Origin: Rusavskia elegans
Lineage: Eukaryota > Ascomycota > Lecanoromycetes > Teloschistales > Teloschistaceae
Length of the DNA stretch: 64,000 bases
Direction: 5' to 3'
Assembly: GCA_011316305.1 (NCBI GenBank)
Contig: SAUG01000025.1
Coordinates: 124,001 to 188,000 of the forward strand
The notes under the pieces are model-generated. The model did not search any database. It saw nothing but the letters and a program-made list of their open reading frames with translations, and was not told the DNA's origin. A program made the position numbers and the translations under genes. Of this stretch, positions 11,724-25,190 are shown in pieces. Within the stretch, counting starts at the first letter, position 1, and each line of letters begins with the position of its first letter.

Positions 11724-14700
11724 ATTATCTTTCTTTTAGCGATATCGTTTCCGATATTACGCCGTATCGGTTTATATATTTATAGTACTTATTAAATAAT
11801 CCTATTAACCTTATAGTTAGCTATAAGAGTTAAAAAAGGTAAAAAAAAGAGTTACTCTTTAGCTATTATTATAATAGGCCTCTATCTATATATAATTATA
11901 CTTTAGTTATATAGATATATATTAGGATAAAGCTAAAAAAAGATAGTATTACTATAATTCGAATATAGATTTTCTAGAATTCGCTAGATAATCCGAAGCG
12001 TATTATTATTATATTATAATACCGACTAAATTAATACTATAACTTTGCTTTATTATATATATTTAAAGAAATATACTATATCTATAAATATATACTATAT
12101 CCGTATATCTATATATATATAGTTTATAATTAATACTAGATAAAAGCTCTAATAAATATAATTAAACCCGAACCTAATATAAGTATTCGAGGATTTTAAA
12201 TAGTAAATAAATATTCGGAGTAATACGGTTCCGACGCGCTAGTAATAATATAGTAATACTTTATTTTATAAAAGTTCTGATTTCCTATAATTTATTTATT
12301 TAAATATTTCTTCCTCGCCTATATAAGTTTTTCTATCTATTATATACGTAAATATATTTTAACTTCTATATATTAGATATTTTTATTATACTATAAGTAA
12401 TAGGGATTCTATTATTTATCTATATCCTATTTTTAAATATATAAAAGATTACTTTACTAATATCTGCGAGAAATACTATAAAGATAGAAAAGGGCTTTTA
12501 GATTATAAAACTATATAGCTATTTCTATTCTATCGCCTTAAAGCTAATATAATAGATACTTTATATTTTCGACGCGGCTATCCGATAAATAATTAGCGTT
12601 TACCGATTTATAGTACTAAACGATAAAAAGCTTCTTTCTAATAACCGTAAAATTACGAAGAAGCTCGTTATAGATATTATAAATATCTTTAAATATATTC
12701 TAGTATTAGATACGATACTATATAATCTAATCTAGAAATCGGATAATTTTAAATATTTTATAGAAACTTTAAACTTAATTTTATAATATCTAGATATATA
12801 TAAGTATATAAATAAAAATCTAGTTAGAAAAAACGTAGCTATATAAAATAGAATAGTAATTCTAGAAACCGAAATTAGAAATCTAAAGTTTTAGCGCCTT
12901 TTAAATATACTTTTTTCTTCCGGCTTTAGCTTTTTATACGGATTTTTACCTTTACCGTCGCTATTCGTCCCGCGCTCGTATTATAAAAGCTCTATCCTAC
13001 CGGCAGTATCTGGATTTCTATCTTTTAGGATAGATACTACTAGTACCCTGGCGGCGGTCCTGATATCTGCTATAGTACCCTGTTTTACTATTATATTACG
13101 TCCGTCTTTTAATAGTCCGAAGCCTTTAAGTATAATCTATAACTTTTTATATAAAGTAGCTAATCGCTAATATATTACTATAGAATTAGAAAACATCTTT
13201 CAGATCTTCGCGCCTCTAATTATAGGCCGATATAAATAGCGTCTATTTCGTCCTCCCACTAATATAGCTCGAGATTCTTCCGATAATAAAGTCTTCTAGA
13301 TACGAATATCTATTTTCGGATATTCTACGCCGTTAATAGTATAACCGACGCCTATAAATAAAATCTTTTTAAATAAATTAATACTTCCTTCATTTATTTA
13401 GTTATTTTCTAAACTGCGATAACCTTCTAGTAGATTATTCCGCGTATTTAAAAGTTATAATAATAAAAAGCTATATCGAATATCGCCCCTATATACTATT
13501 AAGTAAAAGGAAAATCTATATCTATTTCCGGTAGCTTTTATATATACGTCGCCCGTCGCTTTTTCCTAATTCCTATTAATTCTTTTACGCGCGGCCTCGA
13601 GGGCGCCGGAAGTATCCGGACCCTAGCTTTTAAAAATTAGGTCTACCGGTACCCCGGCCCTTTAGGTAGTTTTATCGGTAAATAATCTAATATCTTTTAA
13701 TACTTTTAATTCTATTTATAAATTCCTTTAGACTATCTTTTTAGTAGCGTACTAAAAGATTACCTCCTCTATACTATTTTCTCTACCTATTACCGGATAA
13801 AAAGATAGTATAAACTAGGAATTCGCTATAAAGCTAGGTTATCTGCGTTGTTATAGATATTTAAAGATAAATAAACAGGACCTATACTATAGGAAATAGA
13901 TCTATAGATATTATTATAGGCTTTATAAAGTAATTCGAACGAATTCTATTTAACTATAAATCTATTTCTAGATATATATATTATATATATATTCTATAAA
14001 CGTCTAACGCCTATAATTATAATTTATTTCCGTTAAATTCTGCTTTTTTTATACTTTTTTATTAAAGGGTTATTCTAATTATATATTTCGATAAGTTTCT
14101 ATATATTTTTAAAGTCTTTTTATAGCTACTAGAAATTATATTTTTTTAACTAATCCGTCTATTTAATTAGATATTTAGCTTTTAGCTCCTCGCCTTTTTT
14201 AGATCTTATAAATCTTTTATCTAAGATAGCTTCTACCTCCTATTTCTTTTTATTATCGATAAGATCCGGTAATAGATATTCTAGCAGTTTACTATTTTAG
14301 CGGCGATAGAACTTTTCTAATAAAAATATATAAAAGATATTATAGATTTTTTATCTAATTAAAAGAATTAACCGGTAAGCTTAAAAGTCTATATACTTCG
14401 AAATACGATATAATTCTATAAATTTAAAAGTAATCTTTTTCGATTATTTAAACTTTAGATTCTTTATAGATAATAGTACTAAATTACTAACTTTATATTC
14501 TATCGATTAATATTTTTTATTATAGTATTTAGATTGATTTATCTAAACTTTATTTTAATTTATATATATCGATTCGTATATTTTTTATAAATTTACGATT
14601 CTTTTTTTTACTACTAGTATCTTCGTATTTACTATTTCCTTTTCTATAGTATTATCTTTAACGCCTTCGAATATTATATTTGGGTTATAGTCTATAAACG

Positions 14701-17700
14701 CTTCGAAAGAAGATATCTTTATAATATTATATTCGCTATTATTATAGGCGAATTTAGTTAAAAGTAGGAATTTAGTCTAGTTTTTCTATTTTTTATAAGT
14801 ATATACTTTTAGATAATATTCTAGTAATTAATTCTATTATTTAATCTATCTATCTATTTAAAGATAGAACGTAGTATTTAAATAATATTTAATCTTTAGA
14901 TAATAGTAGACTTTCGACTAGAATTCGCTTATAAATAGCGAATTTCTATTACTAATAATACTATTAGAAATAAATCCTTTATATTAAAGTTTATCGATAA
15001 TAAATTCCGTAAGATCTTTTATATTAATTATTTTACAATAAAAGATATACCTCGCTATTTTAGTTAATCGATCGATAGCTATAAGTACTAAATCTACTAC
15101 GCCTCGAAAGTATCGAATAGATAGTAATCTAGTAATAAAATCTATCGCTATCTCCTTCTATAGCTATATAGGGTATAGAAGATTCTAAAGCTTTCTATAT
15201 AGTTTATATCTATAGACTTTAATTTATTAATAGATATTATATATTTCTATATACTCTCTAATATATTTAGATAGTTTCGGCTAGCTATAGCTACGACGAA
15301 TAAGTAATAAAGTTCGTTAATACCCGAAATATCTAGCTATAGGATTATTATAGTATTTTACTAGAAATTCTATATATAGTATTTTATCTTTAGATATATA
15401 TAAAGACTTTTTATAAAAGAGAAAACCAGTCTTTATTTCTATATTCTATAGCCCGGCTTTCTTCTTCGATTTATATTTAATAATCTATATACGCTTCTAA
15501 ATATCGGCGTCCCGACCTTAAAATTAGATAAATATATTACGTATACTAGGAATTACTTTACTATAAACCGTTTTATTAATAGTAGCCTTTTATACCGTTT
15601 AATATAGGATACCTAGCCTATAGTCTATATTTCTAGCGATAGGGTTTATTCTATTATTATATTTTTTATCGGGGATAGTCGTCGCTGACCTATTACTACT
15701 ACGTCGGCGGCCTATTATATCTAGAGGTAATTTTAATATACGAAATATATCGCGTTCTTTCTATAGTAGTAGAAGGTTAGTTCTATTATCTTTAGAATTT
15801 TTAGATTCTATTAAAGGTCTTCTAGGCCTTCTAGTTATACGCCCGCGTAAAGCGTAATTAATTTAAACCTTTTATATAGTAAACGGTTTACTACTAGGCT
15901 TATAGCTAGTAAAATTCAGCTTCCGCTAAAGTATTAGTAGTATTATCTAGATTTAAGGATTAATATTCTTATAATCCGGCTTTCTAGAAGGCGGATTAAC
16001 TAAATTAATTTTTTCTAGATAATAGAAAATATCGAAATCTATAGTAGCTAATTTAATAACCTAGTAATATTATCGAATATTAAACTCTTTAACTTTTATA
16101 AAACTTCGAAGGTTATTATAATCTATTTAAACTTTAACTATATATTTCGCGCCTTCGAAATAATATCTCTATTATTTAAAAACCTTAATAATAGTAAATA
16201 GTTCTATATTATAGGTCTTATAATTACGTTCGGCAGGAATTATTTTCTTTAACTAGAATATAACTAGGCGCTAGTAACTATTTTTATTAGGTTAAGATAT
16301 AATTCTAGTTAACTCGATTCTAGAAATATTAGTTTCGATATAGATTTTTTTTTCCGGATTAAAATACTATAATATTCCGGTAGTATTAAAAGCGTATTTT
16401 AGTTTCTCGAAAGCCTTTTAGATTCTAATAGTCTAGCGAAGCGGTTCCGATTTCTTTCCGGCTATATTCCTTATAAATAAACTTATTAGAGGCGCCGTAA
16501 TCCGAAAATACTAGTAAATAAAGCGCCGATAGAAGTTAATAAACTCTAAAAAAATTTATACCTTCCGGTAAATCTTTAGGACTGGCTATTCCTAAATAGT
16601 TTTTATTTATTCCGGATCTATCGATATATTTTCTATAGATACGATAAAGTCTAAAAACTCTATACTTTTAATATTAAAAGTATACTTTTTAAAATTAAAA
16701 TATAGCTATATATTATAAAGCTTTCGAGCGACCTATCTAATATATTTCTAATATTCTTTTTTCGAATTAGAAAAGATTAGGATATTATCTAGATAGACTA
16801 TATAGTAAACGTTAACTAATTCTTCTAAAGTCTGATTAATATAGGTTTAGAAAATCGTAGGTATATTAGTAAAACCGAAAGATATTATAAAATATTTAAA
16901 ATATCTATATTTTATACGAAACGCGGTTTTTTATTTATTACCTTTTTTAATCCTAATTTAATAATAGGTATCTTTAATATTATATTTAGAAAAGTACTTT
17001 ACTCTAGATAATCGATCTAGAATCTTAGAGATAAGAGGTAAAGGATAACGGTTTTTAATCGTTACTTTATTAAAGCCTCTGTAGTCGATATATATACGAA
17101 GACTACTATTTTTTTTCGGTATAAAAAAAATTAGAGCTCCTATAGAAAATATTAAATAACGGATCTAGCCTTTCTTTAAGGTACTATCTAGATAATCCTG
17201 TAGTTTATTAAGCTTGCGCTTAGATAGACTATAAATTAGGTTATATAATAGATCTTTCCTATCTAAATCGATTATATAATCGATATCTTTAAACAGCGGT
17301 AAAGAATCTGCTAGATATATATTATAAGCTTCGATTTCCTTATATATAGGTTCCGGAATCGACGGCTTAGGCTGTTATATATCTTTATCGTCTTTCTTTT
17401 TATCGGTACCGTTAGCTCCCGTCTATATAGCGGTATCGTTATTAGATTTTATATATACGGCGGTATCGATATTAGATTTTATATATACGGCGGTAATCGA
17501 TATTATATATACTAATATATACTTTTCGGTCTATAATATATAAATAAAGACTACCGGTAAGTTAATACTAAAACGGGTTAACTATTTTATCCCCGTCGGA
17601 TTATTTTATATTATTTTATTATAGATAGGAAATCGCTATTATTTTAACCCTAGATCTATAACTATATATATTTAATATAAGGCTAGTATATCTAGGAGAA

Positions 17701-19593
17701 TACCGTATTTATTAATTATATCTAGAATATAGAATCGCGATATATATATTTCCCGATAGCTTTAACTATCTATTATTATCTAGTTTAAGTTATATACTCT
17801 ATAATAGGTAGTATACTAACTTCTAATTTATTAAAAATAGGGTTTTTCGGCTTTTTAGATAGATTCTAGGTTATATTAAATAATAAAAGATTAAAAAACG
17901 ATATTAATCTAAAAGCCTAGATCTAGAAATACTTTAATTCTACTATACCCTTTTACTAGTAACTCGATAAATATTCTAGTTAGGAGGCTATTCCTTACTT
18001 TAATTTACTTATTTTAGGCTATTATTAAAGCTATAACTAGCCCTTTTAGTTTTTTAACTAGTTAGTATTACTAGAATTATTTTTCGTTATATTAATAGTA
18101 GGCTTTTTAAACGACCGGTTACTATTACTATAAAAGTTATTAGACCCCCGATTATTTTAGCTTTAGTCCTGGTTTTTAGAGTAATTCTTAGACTAATAAT
18201 CTATACTACTATAAATAAAGTAAATACTAGATTTATTATCCCGTTTACGTTTTCTAGAATTATTATTACCGATATTAGAAGTACTTTTTCTATCTATACT
18301 ATTCCGACTATTCTATAATCGGCCTTTCCGGTTCCGGTTTTTAAATCTTCGAGAATTTCCTTTACTATACAGAGGTAGATAAGGTCTATTAGTAGAAAAA
18401 TTCTATTACTATTCTAGCGTCGCTTTATCTATATTTTCTTATCGGGTAGCCTAAACTATCTATTTATTATAGCCGAAATCCTTTAGCTTTATATTTTAAG
18501 CTTATATAGTACGCTATAGCTCCGGATAAATTTTAAAAAAAAAAAAATCGAGCGCTATTCTTCCGATAAAGGAAATAGCTAAACTTCTAATAATATAAAG
18601 AAATTATAAAATTCTAGAATATCCTAGTCTTTATTTTATATTATACGAAGATATTTCGTCGCGGTATCTAATAAATAAAACTTAGAATCGGTAGTAAAAT
18701 TTAAGAAAAAGTTTATAAACTTATTCTATAATATACTATTAAAGGTATTTTTATTAATAAAAGATTTTTTCTTTTTAAGCTATCGGCTTAATTTCTAACC
18801 TTTAACGAAGTTCTAGGTCTATCGGATTTAATCTATATTAGTAGATATAATATTAGATTTATAGAACTAATTCCTATAGAACTTGATCTATTTATAGTAT
18901 TTTTTAAAAGTTATTTTATTACCGTACTTTTTAGGCTCTTTAATTTTAAGCTTTAACGAAGTTTAAAGCGTTCGTAAAGATCTAATAGCCGGCCTAAAAG
19001 AAAATTAATCGGTATCTAGAATATAATTCGGATCTATTATATAGAAAGCTTCTATTTTATAGCGTACCTTTAAAAGAGTTTTCTTTTTCGCTACTATTTA
19101 AGTTTCTAAAGTTTAAAGCTCTTTATTATTATTAGATTTATCGCTATTATCTCCCCTATTATTCGGATTATTCGGGTTATTACTACTACTAGATAGTTAG
19201 CCTATAAAGGTTTCTAAGGAAATACTTCTATTAGACTATAACTAGCTATTAGATAGCTACTATTAATAGATTTAGCTATCGGAGATAATATAATCTTCTA
19301 ACGTACTAGCGATAAAATTACTATAGAGTTCCGATTAGCTTCCCTAAATAATAGAAAATAAACTAGAGTTTTTTTTACCGGGCGTCTTCGGGATAGATAG
19401 GTTATACTCGTTAGATTAATCTGTAATATTTATAATCCGCGGCCTAATAGCTTTAGTACTAGCTTAAAGTAGTCGTATCTAAAGTACTTTACTACGGCTA
19501 TAACTACTATAAATACTATATATCGATATCGATATAATTATACTATTAATAATATATACCGAACTAAAAACGTTTAAATTAATAAATTAAAAC

Positions 19594-19833
19594 TATAAAA
19601 TAGGTATATTTTTAGAGCAGTAAATAATTATAGACTAGACGAAAGATATATTATAGAACTAACTTATACCCTAGAAAGACTGGGGTATAGCCTAGTAATA
19701 AGGGAAAGAGAAAAAACGGGGAAGGATCGAGATCCGATACGCTAGCGACGCTCTAGCGACTAGGCGGCGAGCCTCGTTTCCAAGCGTCCTAATCATATCT
19801 TCAAGGTCTATATAACGCGTTTGGCGCTTTATA
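19594..19833 (-). repeat. gypsy-1 5' LTR
   Basis: 240 bp, equal in length to its partner at 11484-11723. It is less RIPed than the partner: several CG and GG positions are kept near 19740-19830. Confidence 0.85.
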
Positions 19834-20041
19834 TTTACGTTATTTAAACTAGAATATAAATTAAACTACTGTATATTTAATACTGATATACTAACGCTTG
19901 ATTTATTTATCGAACCACTGATTTACCGAATATTAAAACCAAAACAAATTAATTAAATATAGTCGAAATATAAAATAGATCGAATTTTTTAAAATATATT
20001 TTTTAGAATTTGATTATTCAAGAAAAAAAAACGTATAATTG

Positions 20042-20279
20042 TATTAAAGCGATGATGTTTTTAAAGTAGTATACGATTGTAGACCAGACGAAAAATATAT
20101 TATAGAACTAATTTATATTCTAGAAGAACTAGAATATAATCTATAATAAAAAAAGGAAAAATGTAGAAAAAAATCGAAATTCGATACGCTAGCGACGTTA
20201 TAATAACTAGACGGCGAGCTTTATTTCTATATATTCTAATTATGGTTCTATAAACTATATAATACATTTTACGTTTATA
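20042..20279 (-). repeat. gypsy-2 3' LTR
   Basis: 238 bp and homologous to the gypsy-1 LTRs. The shared block beginning TAGACCAGACGAAA is recognisable despite RIP. Confidence 0.75.
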
Positions 20280-21795
20280 ATTACCTTTTTTTTTTTAAGT
20301 TTTATTTTCGATATTATATTATATCAGTTTATATATTTATAGTATTTATTAAATAAATCTATTAATTATATAATTTTATATATAATTTAAAAAAAGTATA
20401 AAAAAAAGTTAATTTCTAGCTATTATTAGAATCGACTTTTCTTTATATATAACTATATTTCTGCTCTATTGATAAATATTAAAATAAAGTTAAAAAATTA
20501 ATATTACTATAAATCGAATAAAGATTTCCCGGAATCTATATATAAACACGAACGTATAAACTTTTATAATATAATATCGTTAAATAAACAATATAATATT
20601 ATTTTAGTATATATTTTGAAAAAAAATATTATATCCGTATATATCTGTAATATTCGCGTTTTTATATATATATTTATTTATAAATAATATTAGATTAAAA
20701 ATAAATAAATATAATCTTATTTGATTTTAATATAAATATTCGAGGATTTTAAATAGTAAATAAATATTCAAGATAATACGATTTAGACACGCTAGTAATA
20801 ATATAATAATATTCTATTTAATAGAAATTTTGACTTTTTCTAATTTATTTATTTAAATAGTTATTTCGTTATTAATATAAATTTTTTACCTCTATATATA
20901 TATAATATATTCGTTTAACTAAATACGCGATATCTACGGATTAGTACTTGTAATAATAGTAATATAAATCGTCTATATCTGATCTTCAAATACTCTAAAA
21001 ATTATTTCGAAAATATCTACGCGAAGTATCGAAAAAATAGAAAAGTTTTTCTAGATTATAAAATAGTATAGCTCCTTTTATTATATTTGTTTAAAGCGAA
21101 TTATAATAGATCTTTCCAATTCTTAAACCCGTTATAAAATAGCTAATAAACGTCCAATATTTTTTTAGTATAGAAAAGTATTGAATTTTTTATAGTTAAT
21201 TATAAAATAATAAAAAATTATAGTTTTAATATTATTAATATTCTAAAAAAAAACTTCTTGATATAATATTATATATTCTAGTTAAATAATCTACTATTTT
21301 CGAATATTATATAATAATACTAAAGTCTATTATTAAACGTATAGAAACTTATTAATATATAAACGTATATTAAATTTTTAAAAATATAGTTTTCAAAATT
21401 AAATAGACTATTTTAGAAAATAAAATCATGAAATTTAAAATTTAGTAACTTTTTTTTATCTAATTTTTCGATATATTACTTCTGTTTACTATATATTTTT
21501 AATTCGCTTTTACTATTTATATTTATACCGCGTTTTCGCTATAAAAGCTATATCTCGTTAGCGATATCTAAATTTCTATTTTTAGAAATAGATATTACTA
21601 GTATTCTAGCGGCGGCTTCGATATCTATAGCCGTATTATATTCGATAGCTATAGATTTAGATTTTTGAAATATAATTTATAATTTATTAAATAAAATTGC
21701 TAATTATTTATACGTCGTTATAAAATCGAATAACGTTTTTCGGATTATAGTAATTCCGATTATAAAATAATACAAATATTATATATTTCTTTCTA

Positions 21796-22740
21796 TCTTT
21801 CTAGAAGATTTTCGTTTGGAATTATATTGAATTTTCATATATATATATATGTTTCATCAACGTTATATACGGCAACGATTGTTGTATTTACGTGTAAAGA
21901 AATTTTTACAGCCAAAGGTAAGATTTACAGCGCAGTTAATTACTTCCATTTAACTATTTCCTTTTTTATTCGATTTCGAATTCTCTATTATCTAATCCTT
22001 TTTCGACGATATAAATAATTATAAATATCTAATATTTCCGCTATATCTATCTACTATAATACGAAGTAATTACGAACAGTCGTCGCCTCGGCTATATTTA
22101 TCGTATAACCCGTATCTAAATACTCCGCCAAGCTATTAAAATACTTTTTAGTATACGTAGCTTTAAAAGAAGTACTAGCTATAAAAGGGTCGTTAGCTAG
22201 TACGCTAGCTACTACGGCTAGAAGCTTTACCCGGTCGATTAAAATAATAAGATATAAAAAGGTCGGATAACGCGTTTTAAAGACGATAAAAAAGATATTT
22301 TTATTGAAATTAAAATAGATTATTTTAGCTATAACGAAATCGTCGACGTCCGCGAAAGTATATATAATTATTATAGATAAAGGTACTACCGTCTAGTTTA
22401 GCTACGATATAGCTATTACGGAAATATATACGTACGTAAAAGATTTTAATAAATCGTAGTATTTAGAAAAAGTTTATATTATTAGTAAAAGAAAATAAAA
22501 CGATAACTACGAGGTCTATTTATCTATAAAAATTTCTACGTTAGTTAGATTATCGATAGAAAGATATATTATATTATTAAATAAACTTAAGTTAAAACTT
22601 TATAGAACCGTTATTTAAATTAATTAAATTAAAATATAAATTCTATTACCGTATATTCGATACTAGTATACTAATATTTGATTTGTTTATCGAACCACTG
22701 GTTCATCGGATACCAAAACCAAAACAAATTATTTAAATAA
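21796..22740 (+). mobile_element. Retroposon copy D, full length, least RIPed 5' part
   Basis: A 945-bp full-length copy flanked by a perfect 13-bp duplication, ATATTTCTTTCTA, at 21783-21795 and 22741-22753. It lies inside gypsy-2. The 5' 200 bp keeps several CA and TG dinucleotides. A 63-codon open frame at 21827-22018 falls in that part, but I recognise no protein and the frame is not kept in other copies. The 3' end carries the conserved 'CCACTGGTTCA' block and the CAAAACC repeats. Confidence 0.8.
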
Positions 22741-22936
22741 ATATTTCTTTCTAGTATTATTTATAATACTATAAATAGATTTTTTTAAATCTAAATTTTT
22801 ATATTTAAATATTCTACGCTAATAATCGTATAGACTATATTACTAATCGAAGTTTTATTATAAAAAACTATATTTCCGTCTTTTATTAACCAATTTTTGA
22901 TTAGAATAGTATTAATCTTTATAGAATAAAACTTTA

Positions 22937-23127
22937 TAAAAGCCTTTGGAGGAAGAAAATATAAAGAATTCGTATAGAGGAGAATTCTATTGATGATGAT
23001 GATCAGAAATCTATAGAGAAGCTAATTTACAAGATATATACGCCAAGAAATATACTAAATCTAATTAGATTATATACGTAACTTTATATCAAAATAGTTA
23101 GATTCTATCTATATAGTTAGACTTATA
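22937..23127 (-). repeat. Small LTR element, left LTR
   Basis: 191 bp. Contains a (GAT)4-like tract near 22992-23005 that is RIPed to (AAT) in the partner. Confidence 0.8.
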
Positions 23128-23649
23128 TACTCCTTCAAAATTATTACGCTATTGTAGATAAATTTAATTTTAATAGATACTAAAATCTGTATATAAATTA
23201 TCTGGATACTGAACCCTTTAGATAGAAGGCGGAGGTAATCCGGCGCTGGCGGAAGTAGTAGTATTCGACGAAGTTGAAATAAATTTGATTGATTGAATTT
23301 TAAAATATTTAAATAAACTACGTTCGGAACGTTTAAACAAACGTTTCTGATTAGCTAATATAATTTTAAATAAACGTATTTATATTCTAATCAGGTAGAA
23401 TCGAATTTAATAAAGAGGTTATAAATAGTTATATAGGAGCTTTTACAAGCTTGTTTACATTTATATAAAGGTATATAGACGTTCTCGTACTATAGAGCTA
23501 AAATAGGCGTGGCAGATAGAGACGGAGGTATATTAATATCCGTTAATAGAGATTTGGATACTGGAAGTACTATATAAAGCGTTAGAAATATATTCTCGAT
23601 AGTATATACTGTAAATACTAATTTCTCAAATATTTAAATCAATTTAGAT

Positions 23650-24290
23650 ACCAAATTAGACGTAATAGACGGAGAAAATATATCGATTTAGGCCTGTATA
23701 GCTTCGATCTTCTTTTCGAATAACTATTTCTGTTCGAAGACTTTAGCTTGAAGCTCGCGGAGCTTATTTGCGTGGTTGGCGTAGTATTGGCGGAGCTTAT
23801 TTATATACAGTTGTTGAAGCTTTTCGTTCTTCTACTGCCAAGCTTCCTTCCGTTGTTACCAATAGTCGATTTCGATCTGATATTGCTTAGTAAGCAATGC
23901 GAGTTCTTTTTGGTATTGCTTGGTAAGCGATTATATAGTTCCTTCCATTTTTTCAGCAGCGTATACGACGGTAGATAAAATAGGCGGAGCAGGCGTTACT
24001 AGATAACCCTCGCTAGAATTATCTTCGATAAACAAATATCCTCTTTTCTTTCTAAAGGTAAGAATTATTTAATTATCGCGGCGAAATCGGCGACGCTTAA
24101 AGTCGATATAGACGTCTTTATCTTGAATAATATTAGCGGAAAGTAGATTAGCGGTGGAATTTAGAGCGTATATAACGATTAATAGATTTTTCTTTTATTT
24201 TCTAGTAGAGGTTTCGGTAATAATAATAATAGAGCCGTATATAATAATTAATCCGTTAGAATAGTTACGTTTTTTAACGAACCGTTATTT
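23650..24290 (-). pseudogene. Coiled-coil protein relic inside small LTR element
   Basis: One minus-strand frame runs through this interval, broken only by TAG or TAA at positions where CAG or CAA fits. After a basic stretch (FKRRRFRR, near 24090) and a linker (TPAPPILSTVVYAAEKMEG, near 23950-24000) comes a long Gln/Glu/Lys-rich heptad-like segment with the repeated unit 'LTKQYQ' (about 23710-23945). This looks like a strong coiled coil. The family is unknown to me. It could be a Gag-like protein or a captured host gene. The start is uncertain and the region is non-functional as it stands. Confidence 0.4.
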
Positions 24291-24417
24291 TATCGTATTA
24301 TTATAGATATAAGTAGGCGATAATATAGATATAAAATCGAGGATCCATAACAAACGGAGGTATTTTCCGACGGCGAAAAAGTTTAGTAAGGCGGTAAAGG
24401 CGCTTATATTAAACTTG

Positions 24418-24770
24418 TAACTATAAAGTAAATTACTTTTCCTTTTAGTCGTTTAGTAGATATTCTAGTAAGGAGTTCGCAGTAAAAATATTCTTCTGCT
24501 AAAGGTCGCGGTAAATAATTCTTCCGTTTATCGCTTAGGTAAATAATTCTTTCTAATACGATAAATAGTTTAAGCTCGTAACTATAAGGTGAATTACTTT
24601 TCCTTTTAGTTATTTAGTAGATACTCCAGTAAATTAACTACTTTATACGATTATTTTTAGTAGAATTATAGTAAAAATTCTTCTACTGGTAGTAAAGCTC
24701 GCGGTAAAAGATTTTTCCTAATACGATAAATACTATACCGGTAGGTATTATTAGATATCGCTTTAGCCTG
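24418..24770. repeat. Two-copy tandem repeat, period about 160 bp
   Basis: Two imperfect direct copies starting at 24418 and 24578 share 'GTAACTATAA', 'GAATTACTTTTCCTTTTAGT' (AAATTAC in the first copy) and 'TTTAGTAGATA'. The block sits just inside the right LTR, which is the upstream side for minus-strand transcription of the element. Confidence 0.65.
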
Positions 24771-24789
24771 CGGTATTCGGGCTTATAAC

Positions 24790-24980
24790 TAAAAGCCTTT
24801 AGAGGAAAGAGGTATAAAGAATTCGTATAGAGGAGGATTCTATTAATAATAATAATTAAAAACCTATAGAGAAGCTAATTTACAAGATATATACACCAAG
24901 AAATATACTAAATCTAATTAGATTATATACGTGACTTTTTATCAAAATATACAGATTTTGCCTATATAGTCAAATTTATA
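24790..24980 (-). repeat. Small LTR element, right LTR
   Basis: 191 bp, equal in length to its partner. The differences are mostly C/T and G/A transitions. Confidence 0.8.
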
Positions 24981-25042
24981 CTTTATATTTTTCGACGGCG
25001 TATTTATCGATTATAATAATAATAAATTATATTAAATTTCTT

Positions 25043-25190
25043 TTCCGCGTATAGTAAAAAAAAAATAGAAGTTTTATTTTCTATAGCTTTTTTTAATCTT
25101 CGTTAATCTTTTCGCGTATAGTAAAAAAAAAAGCTGGAGATTTTATTATTTATAGTTTCTTTTTAATTTTTATTTACTTTTTCGCGTATA
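25043..25190. repeat. 68-70 bp tandem repeat in gypsy-2
   Basis: Units beginning TTTTCGCGTATAGT occur at about 25043, 25111 and 25181, each followed by an A-run in the first two. gypsy-1 has no such array at the equivalent place, so it arose in this copy. Confidence 0.6.

Larger units (their letters stand above)
11484..19833 (-). mobile_element. Ty3/gypsy LTR retrotransposon gypsy-1, complete but RIPed
   Basis: This 8350-bp element has two 240-bp LTRs and a perfect 5-bp duplication, TTTAC, at 11479-11483 and 19834-19838. Coding is on the minus strand. Near 16720-17115 the translation shows gypsy reverse transcriptase landmarks, including 'IDYRGFNKVTIKNRYPLPL' and a degraded YLDD box reading YLDN. 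Near 14990-15360 it shows the integrase zinc-binding and core segments, with '(D)FITRL' and 'VLIAIDRLTK'. Gag would lie toward 18000-19500. Stops are TAG or TAA at former Gln and Trp codons, as RIP predicts. The element cannot encode functional proteins. Confidence 0.9.
10654..19956 (+). mobile_element. Retroposon copy C, split by gypsy-1
   Basis: A full-length retroposon copy in plus orientation, with its 5' start near 10654 and its 3' end at 19956. An 8.35-kb gypsy element (11484-19833) lies in its 3' third, within the segment equivalent to 2423-2440 of copy A'. The target duplication is imperfect but clear: ATATAATCTAAAT at 10641-10653 and ATATAGTCGAAAT at 19957-19969. The copy is RIPed. 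Confidence 0.7.
22937..24980 (-). mobile_element. Small LTR element with coiled-coil relic, no pol seen
   Basis: Two 191-bp direct repeats (22937-23127 and 24790-24980) bound a 2044-bp unit. A perfect 5-bp duplication, CTTTA, lies at 22932-22936 and 24981-24985. The repeats begin TAAAAGCC and end TTATA, RIPed versions of TG...CA. The interior, about 1.66 kb, shows no reverse transcriptase, integrase or protease on either strand. It holds a minus-strand coding relic with a long coiled coil, and a tandem duplication near 24418-24770. It is only lightly RIPed compared with gypsy-2, into which it inserted. By size it is a non-autonomous LTR element (between TRIM and LARD classes). Confidence 0.75.

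Noticed and set aside
9418..19956. A single foldback element with 0.95-kb inverted arms
   Set aside because: Copies B and C each have their own 13-14 bp target duplication and the same 3' tail, so they are two independent retroposon insertions in opposite orientation.
24418..24770. CRISPR-like or satellite array
   Set aside because: There are only two imperfect 160-bp units inside an LTR element, with no short direct repeats separated by unique spacers.
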